Shown here piece by piece: positions 9,375-17,106 of a DNA stretch of 64,000 nt. The translations under genes and the position numbers were made by a program. The first letter of the stretch is position 1; every line of letters begins with the position of its first letter. Source of the stretch: Winogradskyella psychrotolerans (lineage in GTDB: Bacteria; Bacteroidota; Bacteroidia; Flavobacteriales; Flavobacteriaceae); the NCBI RefSeq assembly GCF_018860565.1, contig NZ_JAHKPS010000012.1, positions 23,787-87,786 on the forward strand, read 5' to 3'. Below the pieces are notes generated by a model. It saw only the letters and a list, made by a program, of their open reading frames with translations. It made no database searches and had not been told where the DNA came from.

Positions 9375-10379
9375 ATGAAAAATTTTATTGGATTTCTTGT
9401 GTTAATTATAACTTTAGTGGGTTGCAACTCAAGTCACAAAACCAAAGACACATATAGTAGTACTGATAAATCGAGTGCAGTAACAGAACATCCAGGTAAA
9501 AAATTAATGGAAGCAAATTGTTATGTGTGTCATAATCCTACCGCAACGCAAGCCGATAGAATTGGTCCACCGATGATTGCCATTAAAAAACATTATATTA
9601 ATAATGAAACAAGTAAAGAAGATTTTATTGCTTCAATGCAAGCTTGGATTAAAAACCCCAATGTAGAGGATGCTAAAATGTATGGGGCTGTAAAACGATT
9701 TGGTGTGATGCCTAAACAAGCATTTGCAGAAAAAACAATCCAACAGATTGCAGATTACATGTATGATTTTGAAATTGAGCAACCAGAATGGTTTGAAGAG
9801 CATTTCAATGAAGAAAGAGGCAAAGGTAAGGGTATGGGAAATGGTCAAGGTAAAAAACAGGGTATGCATCAAGCCCAAACTAATTTTGAAGACTTGTCTT
9901 ATGGTGAGAGAGGTTTAAAGTACGCCTTGACAACAAAAGCCGTTTTAGGTAAAAATTTAATGGGTACTATTCAGAAAAAAGGAGTATTGGAAGCCTTAAC
10001 ATTTTGTAATGAACGCGCGTATCCTTTAACAGATAGTATGTCAGTGGTGCATAATGCTGTTATTAGACGTGTGTCGGATAAACCAAGAAATCCAAAAAAT
10101 AAAGCAAATTCAGAAGAATTAGATTATATAAACACCTTTAAAAAGGTTATCGCTAATAATGAAGAGGCAAGCCCAATTGTAAAAGAAGTGGATCATAAAG
10201 TAAAGGTTTTTTATCCAATTACGACTAACACAATGTGTCTTCAGTGTCACGGAAAACCTAATGAAACATTGAATGAAACCACTCTAGCTAGAATTAAGAG
10301 TTTATATCCTATGGATAAAGCAATTGGTTATAATATTAACGAGGTAAGAGGTATCTGGAGTATCACTTACGATAAATAA
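9375..10379 (+). CDS. Diheme lipoprotein: cytochrome c plus DUF3365 domain
   Basis: A 334-aa exported lipoprotein (lipobox LVGC, acylated C17). Residues 40-132 form a monoheme cytochrome c domain with CYVCH (C49, C52, H53), and M112 in VMP is a likely sixth ligand. A Gly/Lys/Met-rich linker lies at about 149-165. Residues 170-334 are a DUF3365 domain (Tll0287-like) with a second heme motif CLQCH (C288, C291, H292). Such proteins are periplasmic, membrane-anchored electron carriers or heme sensors. The gene is preceded by the redox-type palindrome at 9315 and followed 13 bp later by thioredoxin, so both are likely co-expressed. Partner and electron acceptor are unknown; nearby cytochrome bd makes a respiratory role plausible. 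Confidence 0.9.
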   Translation: MKNFIGFLVLIITLVGCNSSHKTKDTYSSTDKSSAVTEHPGKKLMEANCYVCHNPTATQADRIGPPMIAIKKHYINNETSKEDFIASMQAWIKNPNVEDAKMYGAVKRFGVMPKQAFAEKTIQQIADYMYDFEIEQPEWFEEHFNEERGKGKGMGNGQGKKQGMHQAQTNFEDLSYGERGLKYALTTKAVLGKNLMGTIQKKGVLEALTFCNERAYPLTDSMSVVHNAVIRRVSDKPRNPKNKANSEELDYINTFKKVIANNEEASPIVKEVDHKVKVFYPITTNTMCLQCHGKPNETLNETTLARIKSLYPMDKAIGYNINEVRGIWSITYDK

Positions 10380-10392
10380 AAATAAGTCAGGT

Positions 10393-10689
10393 ATGAGCAA
10401 ATTTTCAGAAATAATAAATCAAGATCAACCCGTTTTAGTTGATTTTTTTGCAGATTGGTGTGGACCATGTAAAATGTTGAGCCCAATTTTAAAACAAGTA
10501 AAAGAGGCTATGGGTGAAGATGTTAGTATCATTAAAATTGATGTCGATAAAAATCAAGCTCTAGCTTCAAAATACCAAGTGAGAGGAGTGCCAACTATGC
10601 TTTTGTTTAAAAATGGGAAGCAAGTATGGAGGCAGTCTGGAGTGCTTCAAAAAGATGAGATTATAAATGTTATAACGACTACTAATTAG
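10393..10689 (+). CDS. trxA: Thioredoxin
   Basis: A 98-aa classical thioredoxin with active site WCGPC (C23, C26) and the conserved cis-proline motif GVPT near residue 75. There is no signal peptide, so it acts in the cytoplasm as a general disulfide reductant. It starts 13 bp after the diheme lipoprotein stop and probably shares its promoter, the palindrome-controlled one at 9315. It would supply electrons to peroxiredoxin and Msr-type enzymes such as those encoded in this window. Genomes usually carry several thioredoxin genes, so this may be an accessory copy. Confidence 0.95.
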   Translation: MSKFSEIINQDQPVLVDFFADWCGPCKMLSPILKQVKEAMGEDVSIIKIDVDKNQALASKYQVRGVPTMLLFKNGKQVWRQSGVLQKDEIINVITTTN

Positions 10690-10779
10690 TAAATTGAGAC
10701 TTATATAAACAAATATGAATAGGGTGTTTGTTTTTTATGTTTAATGACAAATATCATTTTTCTTAAAGCTTATTGTTCT

Positions 10780-10787
10780 TAATTTTA
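10780..10787 (+). promoter_or_regulatory. Possible -7 element before 58-aa gene
   Basis: TAATTTTA fits the TAnnTTT pattern 29 bp before the start codon of the small membrane-protein gene. No -33 motif or palindrome stands out, so this is only a candidate. Confidence 0.35.
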
Positions 10788-10815
10788 CAGTCTCAAAAAC
10801 TAAATAAACACAAAT

Positions 10816-10992
10816 ATGATTAATACATTGATAGCATTATATAGTTGGACTAGTGGAGTTGTAATGATTGCAATTTTCGCATTGGTTTGTATTACGTTGG
10901 TTGGTATTCTTGTTAATTTTATTTCTAAAAGTAAAAGTAACGACGAGTCTAACAGTCTTAATGAAGATAATAACTCAGAGTCAGAGTATTAA
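10816..10992 (+). CDS. Small single-span membrane protein (58 aa)
   Basis: An ATG-initiated 58-aa frame not overlapped by any other gene. Residues 14-36 form one hydrophobic membrane segment (GVVMIAIFALVCITLVGILV). The tail after it is polar: two lysines (KSK) just inside the membrane, then a Ser/Asn/Glu-rich acidic end. It sits between thioredoxin and a strong terminator, with its own possible -7 element. Codon use looks like its neighbours and the frame is neat, which supports a real gene. I do not recognise the family and infer no function. Confidence 0.65.
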   Translation: MINTLIALYSWTSGVVMIAIFALVCITLVGILVNFISKSKSNDESNSLNEDNNSESEY

Positions 10993-11013
10993 TTAAAGCT
11001 AATTATATATTAC

Positions 11014-11048
11014 AAAGAGGGTAGTTTATTCGAAACTACCCTCTTTTT
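11014..11048 (+). terminator. Strong intrinsic terminator
   Basis: A perfect 14-bp stem (11014-11027 with 11033-11046) with a 5-nt loop runs into a T tract. It ends the transcript of the 58-aa gene. It also lies just beyond the 3' end of the minus-strand copper receptor gene and could serve both directions. Confidence 0.88.
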
Positions 11049-11058
11049 TTGTGTTGAA

Positions 11059-13161
11059 TTAAAATTTATACTGTAAAAATGCTGAAAAATTTCGACCAGG
11101 TTCTGTAATTGGTATGCTTCCTAAATCGGTTTGGTTTGTAAAAGAGAAATTTAAATGGTTACTATAAGCTTCATCAAAAGCATTAATCACAGCAACGCCT
11201 AAAGTCATATTCTTAATAGGTTTTACGCCCAAACGAATATCTAAGGTTTGATAACCGTCTGTAGCTGTTTCCCCAAAGCTTCTTGAAATATGATCTTGTT
11301 TAGATACCAAGTTGTATTGAACATTGGCCCAATATTTAGATTTATTAATACCTAGTGATAATCTTGTTGTCAATGGAGGTGTAAGCGGTAATGATTCTTC
11401 TAAATCCTTGTTTTTGGCATAGACATAAGAAAATTCAGATTTAAAATAATAATGATTTAAAAAATCGATTTGTGCCATCACTTCAAATCCAGTTTTGTAG
11501 GCTTGGTCAAGATTTCTAAATACTTTAGGATTCGTTGGCTCTAACATTGGGTTGAACTTCCGAGTTAACGATTCATCTACAATACCAACAATATAATTTT
11601 CAAAGAAGGAATAGTAGAATGAGGTTTCATATTTAAAGCTATTAAAACCATTTTTTAAGGGCTCATTGCCTTTAAAACCAATTTCAAACTGATTATTAAC
11701 TTCAGCCTTCAAATCCGGATTACCAATATATTCATAAGGGTCTTGACCCACTGTAAAATGATTAATAAAGCGTTCAATCATATTCGCAGAACGTATTCCA
11801 CGACCATAAGCCGCTTCTAAAGTGAATTTGTCTGAGACTCTTTTTTTAACAGAAACAGTTCCACTAACATTGTGTTCGGTTCGTTTTTCAAGATTGTACA
11901 TGGCTGCAAAGTCTTCTTCAGGATCTTGTATATCTGAAACCACATTGTCATAACGCAATCCAGCAGTAAAAATAGTATTAGCACCTAAACTATATTTCGC
12001 TTCTGTAAATACACCTATATCCGTAATATAAGAATCTTGCCAAACCTTATCGTTAAACTCCATTGGTGTTGGTAATGGATTACCATTCATTACTTTTACT
12101 AATCGTGTTCTGCCACCATCTCTGGCAATATGCAGGGCATCTAATCCAGAAAAGATATTTAATTTTTCAAAAGGGTTCCAATTAAGTTCTATTTTTCCAC
12201 CAGCTGTAACAGCATCAACAGCAGAAGCGGCTTCCATCATCATAAAAGAAGGTCTCTTGTCGTTAGTCATTAAATGATCGACATAACTATAATAGACTTT
12301 TGCCGTTAGAGATTTTATTGTTTTTCCGATGTTATCCAATGTGTAATCTAAAGAAAGAATGCTACTATTGTCATACTCAGTATCCATTGGTAAGGCAGCA
12401 TGTAAAACATCTCGCCCAAAAGATTGTCTCCAATGTGCTTGTAAGCGTTGGTCCTCCGAAAAATTATAACCTAATTTAATACCATAATCTGTACTTCTAA
12501 ATGACGATGGAATTTCAGTGCCATTACCATCTTCATAGTTTCCAAAATCTCTATAACCAGCATTAGCCACAATATCGTATTTATCTTGTATGTATTGCAG
12601 TTGCACTAAATTAACCAGTGAGTTACCGTTACTTTCGTAGCCGCCAGAAACTTTTCCGTGCAATCCATAATCTTCATAATCTGGTTTTTGAGTTACCAAA
12701 TTAACAATACCTCCAAAAGTCGCTCCGTAGCGCACAGTATATGGTCCTTTTATGATTTCAATTTTTGAAATTTCTTCAGGAATAATATGTGTAGTTATCG
12801 GATCCATACGGTTAGGACAAGCATGCATCGCTTTAGTACCACCATCGTATTGAATATTGAGCTGTTCGTATTGCGCCCCTCTAAACGACGGATCTATAGC
12901 ATAATTCCCTCTTTTTATAACTGAAAAGCCATTGATGTTATTGAATAAATCAGCAACGTTTTTTGGCTGAACAATTTTCTCATCATAGTTATTAGAAACA
13001 ACGGTAAGTACAGGGTCTGTTTTTAAGTTTCCGGTAACAATAACTTCGTTAAGTTGGGTTGCCTTTTGTTTTGTTGTATCTTTTTTAGTCTCTTTTCGTT
13101 CTTGACCATAGGATACTACGGTAATTAGTGCGCATAAAAGCACACTGCAAAATGTTTTCAT
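11059..13161 (-). CDS. TonB-dependent copper receptor, OprC-like
   Basis: A 700-aa TonB-dependent outer-membrane receptor: signal peptide (1-19), a plug domain at about 45-160 with the usual IEIIKGPYTVRYG and GGIVNLVT, then a 22-strand barrel ending in YKF. The copper-binding residues of Pseudomonas OprC (CxxxM plus HxM) appear conserved: C115 and M119 in ACPNRMDP, and H296 and M298 in DHLMT. The CxxxM to HxM separation is 181 residues, against 180 in OprC as I recall it. This supports copper rather than siderophore uptake. The gene immediately upstream in the same direction encodes a small Cys-rich exported protein 66 bp away. Control may come from the palindrome at 13722. Confidence 0.88.
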   Translation of the reverse strand: MKTFCSVLLCALITVVSYGQERKETKKDTTKQKATQLNEVIVTGNLKTDPVLTVVSNNYDEKIVQPKNVADLFNNINGFSVIKRGNYAIDPSFRGAQYEQLNIQYDGGTKAMHACPNRMDPITTHIIPEEISKIEIIKGPYTVRYGATFGGIVNLVTQKPDYEDYGLHGKVSGGYESNGNSLVNLVQLQYIQDKYDIVANAGYRDFGNYEDGNGTEIPSSFRSTDYGIKLGYNFSEDQRLQAHWRQSFGRDVLHAALPMDTEYDNSSILSLDYTLDNIGKTIKSLTAKVYYSYVDHLMTNDKRPSFMMMEAASAVDAVTAGGKIELNWNPFEKLNIFSGLDALHIARDGGRTRLVKVMNGNPLPTPMEFNDKVWQDSYITDIGVFTEAKYSLGANTIFTAGLRYDNVVSDIQDPEEDFAAMYNLEKRTEHNVSGTVSVKKRVSDKFTLEAAYGRGIRSANMIERFINHFTVGQDPYEYIGNPDLKAEVNNQFEIGFKGNEPLKNGFNSFKYETSFYYSFFENYIVGIVDESLTRKFNPMLEPTNPKVFRNLDQAYKTGFEVMAQIDFLNHYYFKSEFSYVYAKNKDLEESLPLTPPLTTRLSLGINKSKYWANVQYNLVSKQDHISRSFGETATDGYQTLDIRLGVKPIKNMTLGVAVINAFDEAYSNHLNFSFTNQTDLGSIPITEPGRNFSAFLQYKF

Positions 13162-13227
13162 AGTAGAGTTGTATTTATTTGATTTAAATAATTGTGATAG
13201 TAATTGCTATCAATTAGTGAAGACAAA

Positions 13228-13608
13228 TTATACCCTAGGAGGATGAAAACAGTAGTTTGTATTATTAAAAGTATATAAATTAAGGTAATGAGATAAAAAG
13301 TGTAATCTCTTAGTTGTCTTTACTTTAGTTAATTGAAATGAAGTGTTAGGACTTGGGTATAAAATAAGTTCTTTAAAATCAATTATGCTTTTTGGTATAT
13401 TCTGATCGCTGTTTTGAGATTCAGCAACTTTCATTAATTGGCATTTTCCGTTACACTGCAATTCGGGTTTGTCTTTGTTCTCACATAGGTTTTCTACAAA
13501 GCCTATGGGGTCTAATGTGTAATAAGTATACGCTAAAGACGCTTTAGTACTATTGAAAATAATCAATAATAGTAAGAATAATACAAAAACGTGTTTGCGT
13601 ATCTTCAT
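13228..13608 (-). CDS. Small exported Cys-containing protein beside copper receptor
   Basis: A 126-aa protein with an N-terminal hydrophobic segment (residues 6-19) that could be a signal peptide or anchor. The middle has a cysteine cluster, CENKDKPELQCNGKCQLMK (about residues 42-60), and the C-terminus ends in CFHPPRV. I do not know a formal family name, but short proteins with a CxGKCxxxK pattern next to TonB metal receptors occur in Bacteroidota. Cysteine, methionine and histidine spacing is compatible with metal binding, but that is inference. It lies 66 bp upstream of the copper receptor in the same direction, probably in one operon. Its upstream region is shared with the divergent peroxiredoxin gene. 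Confidence 0.7.
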   Translation of the reverse strand: MKIRKHVFVLFLLLLIIFNSTKASLAYTYYTLDPIGFVENLCENKDKPELQCNGKCQLMKVAESQNSDQNIPKSIIDFKELILYPSPNTSFQLTKVKTTKRLHFLSHYLNLYTFNNTNYCFHPPRV

Positions 13609-13691
13609 TTAGAAATTATTGAATAGTAATTAGTGAACTGATCTTAATCATTGCGTGCAACTATAATAGAAGCTAATTTTATTATCACCAT

Positions 13692-13765
13692 CAAAGTTCA
13701 TTATAAAATAGTCATATGAGGGTAACTTTAGTTACATAGTTAAAAACTATTGCGATGTATATTTG
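13692..13765. promoter_or_regulatory. Divergent CRP/FNR-like operator with -7 elements both ways
   Basis: Palindrome GTAAC-TTTA-GTTAC at 13722-13735. On the plus strand a perfect -7 element TATATTTG begins at 13758, 29.5 bp from the centre, for peroxiredoxin. On the minus strand GAACTTTG (read from 13699 down to 13692) begins at exactly the same distance and differs from TAnnTTTG by one base, for the small Cys protein and copper receptor. One bound regulator could activate both transcripts. Confidence 0.75.
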
Positions 13766-13794
13766 TTATAAGTTAATCTAATACCATAAGAATT

Positions 13795-14520
13795 ATGAAT
13801 ACTACAGAAACAATACACGAAGAACAATCATTTTCAATGCCAAGAATTGGGGATAAAGCACCAGAATTTAAAGCCGTAACAACACAAGGGGATATTAATT
13901 ACCCGTCAGATTATAAAGGAAAATGGTCTATACTATTTAGTCATCCAGCAGATTTCACACCTGTTTGTACATCTGAGTTTATAACATTTGCACATTTAGA
14001 AGAAAAATTTGAAAAAGCAAACTGTAGCCTTATTGGTTTATCTATTGATGGTTTATATAGCCATATTGCTTGGTTAAGAACGATTAAGGATAAAATTGAA
14101 TTTAACGGCATGAAAAATATTGAAGTTAAGTTCCCTTTAATTGAAGACATCTCTATGGAAGTTGCAAAAAAATACGGTATGATCCAACCTGGAGAAAGTA
14201 AAACACAAGCCGTTAGAGCGGTCTTTTTTGTAGATCCAAATGAAACCGTAAGAGCTATTATTTATTACCCATTAAGTTTAGGACGTAATTTTGATGAATT
14301 ATACAGAGCTTTAATAGCGATGCAAACAGCAGATAAATTTAATGTGGCAACACCTGCTGATTGGAATCCAGGTGATGATGTTATTGTATCACCAGCAGGA
14401 TCTTGTGGTGTAGCGGAAGAACGAATGACATCTTCAGAAGATTTAGATTGTAAAGATTGGTTCTTCTGTACTAAGAAGCTAAATAAAGATTTAGTGTTAG
14501 ACACAATTCTCAAAAAATAA
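13795..14520 (+). CDS. Peroxiredoxin, Prx6 (1-Cys) type
   Basis: A 241-aa AhpC/TSA-family enzyme that reduces hydrogen peroxide and organic peroxides. The peroxidatic motif HPADFTPVCTSEF places the active cysteine at C58, with T55 and P51 conserved. Length and the C-terminal domain (about 165-241) match the Prx6 subfamily, in which the resolving thiol comes from another molecule. The C-terminal part has three further cysteines (SCG, DCKDWFFC) whose role is unknown; the enzyme might use them. The promoter has the palindrome and a perfect TATATTTG -7 element. A terminator follows within 20 bp, so it is monocistronic. Thioredoxin at 10393 is a possible reductant. Confidence 0.93.
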   Translation: MNTTETIHEEQSFSMPRIGDKAPEFKAVTTQGDINYPSDYKGKWSILFSHPADFTPVCTSEFITFAHLEEKFEKANCSLIGLSIDGLYSHIAWLRTIKDKIEFNGMKNIEVKFPLIEDISMEVAKKYGMIQPGESKTQAVRAVFFVDPNETVRAIIYYPLSLGRNFDELYRALIAMQTADKFNVATPADWNPGDDVIVSPAGSCGVAEERMTSSEDLDCKDWFFCTKKLNKDLVLDTILKK

Positions 14521-14535
14521 ATAATTATAACATTT

Positions 14536-14563
14536 AAAGAGCCTCTTTTAGAGGCTCTTTTTG
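14536..14563 (+). terminator. Intrinsic terminator after peroxiredoxin
   Basis: A perfect 11-bp stem (14536-14546 with 14550-14560), a TTT loop and a T-rich tail follow the peroxiredoxin stop. Confidence 0.9.
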
Positions 14564-14595
14564 TAATTTTAAGTACATCAATAGAACGCGAGGAA

Positions 14596-15048
14596 TTGAA
14601 AACAGAAAATCCATCAAAAAAAGATTATGTATTTGTGGGTATTCAGCTTTTGCTTTTTGTCTCTTATGTTTTCCCTATTAAAATAAGAGTTGTCAACCTT
14701 GTCGGATGGTTACGATATTCGGGTTTAGTCATAGCCATATTAGGTTTGATATTAGGAGGCATAGCGCTATTTCAAATAAACACAAAAATATCACCGTTTC
14801 CTACACCCATAGCAAGTAGTAAATTACATACCGATGGTGCTTTTGCTTTGGCTAGGCATCCTATTTATACGAGTATTTTGGCAATCACTTTAGGGTATGC
14901 GTTATATGATGCTTCTATATATAAATTGGTGATAGGGATTTTATTGGTGCTGTTGTTTTATTTCAAATCAATATATGAAGAACAATTACTCTTAGAAAAA
15001 TTTCCTGAATACTCAATTTATAAACTAAAAACTAGACGATTTATTTAG
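14596..15048 (+). CDS. ICMT/PEMT-type membrane methyltransferase family protein
   Basis: A 150-aa membrane protein with about four hydrophobic segments (14-28, 40-60, 95-112, 115-130). The C-terminal signature of the isoprenylcysteine carboxyl methyltransferase / phospholipid methyltransferase group is present: ARHPIYTS in the third segment, then EEQLLLEKFPEYSIYK at the end. These enzymes methylate small or lipid-linked substrates using SAM; in bacteria the substrates are mostly unknown. The start is TTG with GAGGA just upstream. No in-frame ATG precedes the first membrane segment, so the TTG start is accepted with some doubt. It is followed 6 bp later by a soluble methyltransferase gene. Confidence 0.8.
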   Translation: MKTENPSKKDYVFVGIQLLLFVSYVFPIKIRVVNLVGWLRYSGLVIAILGLILGGIALFQINTKISPFPTPIASSKLHTDGAFALARHPIYTSILAITLGYALYDASIYKLVIGILLVLLFYFKSIYEEQLLLEKFPEYSIYKLKTRRFI

Positions 15049-15054
15049 CACTTT

Positions 15055-15660
15055 ATGAAGAACAATACTGCAGACTTTTGGAATGAACGGTATGCAAATG
15101 AAGAATTTGTTTATGGTACCAAACCTAATACGTTTTTTAAGCAACAATTAGATGAACTAAAGCCAAGAAAAATATTGCTTCCAGCTGAAGGCGAAGGGCG
15201 CAATGCAGTATACGCAGCAACACAAGGTTGGGAAGTTACTGCTTTTGACATGAGTATTAAAGGTAAAGAAAAAGCGTTGAGATTAGCAAAATTGAAAGAT
15301 GTTAATATTACTTATGAAGTTATAGGTGTACAAGAATTTAAAACCGATGAGAAATTTGATGTTATAGGTTTAAGTTTTGTGCATTTTCCAATAGATATTC
15401 GTAAACAGGAGCATCAACATTTACTTCAGTTTTTAAAAGTTGGAGGAGCGGTAATTTTTGAAGGCTTTGCAAAAGCGCAATTAGGTAATGCTTCTGGTGG
15501 CCCTAAAAATAAAGAAATGTTATTTTCTATAGATGACGTAATACAAGAGTTTACCGGATTAGAATTTAAAATATTTGAAGAAAAAACAATTGAACTATCG
15601 GAAGGCAATTATCATAAAGGAAAGGCTCAGGTCATTCGATTTGTTGGTGTAAAAATGTAA
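15055..15660 (+). CDS. Class I SAM-dependent methyltransferase
   Basis: A 201-aa soluble methyltransferase of the TehB/thiopurine-like branch. The N-terminus FWNERYANEEFVYGTKPN is typical of this group. Motif I is LLPAEGEGRNAVYAA (residues about 42-56), followed by the acidic motif II VTAFDMS. Conserved LSFVHFP and a VGGAVIFEGF strand follow. Members methylate small toxic compounds such as tellurite or thiols, but many have no defined substrate. It starts 6 bp after the membrane methyltransferase gene and is probably co-transcribed with it. The cydA promoter region begins directly after its stop. Confidence 0.88.
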   Translation: MKNNTADFWNERYANEEFVYGTKPNTFFKQQLDELKPRKILLPAEGEGRNAVYAATQGWEVTAFDMSIKGKEKALRLAKLKDVNITYEVIGVQEFKTDEKFDVIGLSFVHFPIDIRKQEHQHLLQFLKVGGAVIFEGFAKAQLGNASGGPKNKEMLFSIDDVIQEFTGLEFKIFEEKTIELSEGNYHKGKAQVIRFVGVKM

Positions 15661-15706
15661 TTGAAGAGTTAAGGGTATATTTTCGTATTTGTAATAATCC
15701 AAAACT

Positions 15707-15749
15707 GTAACTATTGTGACATAGAGAATTTTTTTTAATGATAACTTTG
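15707..15749 (+). promoter_or_regulatory. Imperfect CRP/FNR-like site and -7 element for cydAB
   Basis: GTAAC-TATT-GTGAC (15707-15720) matches the window's palindrome with one mismatch in the right half. A perfect TAnnTTTG element, TAACTTTG, lies at 15742-15749, 28.5 bp from the palindrome centre, one base less than at the five strong sites. Cytochrome bd genes are commonly under oxygen-responsive control, which fits. Confidence 0.6.
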
Positions 15750-15769
15750 TAACATCCAAAATAAGACAT

Positions 15770-17104
15770 ATGGAAGACATGCTATTCTATGATCGTATGC
15801 AGTTTGCCTTTACAATCACATTTCACTACTTATTTCCGCAATTAACCATGGGATTATCCTTAATGATCGTCTATTTTAAATGGAAATTCCTCAGGACAAA
15901 AATTGACAGATACAACGATGCTGCAAAATTCTGGATGAAGATTTTTGCGCTCAACTTTGCTATGGGTGTCGTTACAGGTATTCCAATGGAATTTCAATTT
16001 GGGACCAATTGGGCTAAATTTTCAGAACTTACAGGTGGAATTATTGGTCAGACTTTAGCCATGGAAGGGATGTTTTCCTTCTTTTTAGAATCGTCCTTTT
16101 TAGGACTCTTTTTATTTGGTGAAAAACTATTAGGTCATAAACTTCATTTTTTAACTGGTTTTTTAGTCTTTTTAGGTTCTTGGGCAAGTGGTTATTTAAT
16201 TATTGCCACCCATTCTTGGATGCAATATCCAGTAGGCTATGAAGTTCTTGAAAACGGCAAATTTGTACTCAATAATTTTGGAGCGCTATTCTCAAATCCA
16301 TGGTTGTTGCCAGCCTATTTGCATAATCAAGCTGCTTCTTTAGTAACGTCCTCGTTTGTCGTTGCAGCAATAGGAGCGTTTTATTTGTTAAATAATAAGC
16401 ATCATGAATTCGGAAAGCTATTTGTAAAAACAGGTGTCATTTTCGGATTAATTTCTAGTTTGTTAGTGGCTTTTCCAACAGGAGATTGGACTGCTAAAAA
16501 TGTAGCAGAACACCAACCAGTTACCTTTGCAGCCATGGAAGGTATTTTTGAAACCGAAGAAGGCGGTTCAGAAATTGTTTTGATAGGGCAACCTAATATG
16601 TTAGAAAAGAAGCTAGACAATAAAATAGCAGTTCCAAATATATTGAGCTTCTTAACCTATCAAGAATGGGACGCTCAGATAAAAGGACTAAATGAATTTG
16701 ATGAAAGTGTACATCCAACCAATGTTCCTGGATTGTATTATTCATATCATATTATGGTTGGATTAGGAACTATTTTTATTGGTTTAATGCTTTTAGCTGT
16801 TGTGCAATTATTTCGAAGGAAATTATACCAAACCAAATGGATTTTATGGTCACTTATGTTTATGTTGCCTTTTCCATACATCGCTAATACTACAGGTTGG
16901 TATACAGCAGAATTAGGTAGACAACCTTGGCTCGTTTATAATTTATTACGAACAGCAGATGGGGCATCGCCAACGGTGTCTTCAGGTAATACATTATTTA
17001 CACTACTCGGTTTTATAGGTTTATATCTGCTGCTAGGCATGCTATTTTTAATGTTAGCAGGAAAAATTATTAATAAAGGACCACAACTAAATCAACAACA
17101 CTAA
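15770..17104 (+). CDS. cydA: Cytochrome bd ubiquinol oxidase subunit I
   Basis: CydA carries the quinol site and hemes of the high-affinity bd oxidase, which reduces O2 to water. Heme ligands are recognisable: H19 (heme b595) and H185 (equivalent to E. coli H186). E99 and E107, part of the oxygen-site and proton path, lie in MEGMFSFFLESS. The GRQPW signature is near residue 384. About nine membrane helices are visible. At 444 aa it is much shorter than E. coli CydA (522), so it has the short Q-loop form. cydB starts 2 bp after its stop. The upstream element at 15707 suggests redox-dependent expression. Confidence 0.96.
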   Translation: MEDMLFYDRMQFAFTITFHYLFPQLTMGLSLMIVYFKWKFLRTKIDRYNDAAKFWMKIFALNFAMGVVTGIPMEFQFGTNWAKFSELTGGIIGQTLAMEGMFSFFLESSFLGLFLFGEKLLGHKLHFLTGFLVFLGSWASGYLIIATHSWMQYPVGYEVLENGKFVLNNFGALFSNPWLLPAYLHNQAASLVTSSFVVAAIGAFYLLNNKHHEFGKLFVKTGVIFGLISSLLVAFPTGDWTAKNVAEHQPVTFAAMEGIFETEEGGSEIVLIGQPNMLEKKLDNKIAVPNILSFLTYQEWDAQIKGLNEFDESVHPTNVPGLYYSYHIMVGLGTIFIGLMLLAVVQLFRRKLYQTKWILWSLMFMLPFPYIANTTGWYTAELGRQPWLVYNLLRTADGASPTVSSGNTLFTLLGFIGLYLLLGMLFLMLAGKIINKGPQLNQQH

Positions 17105-17106
17105 TT

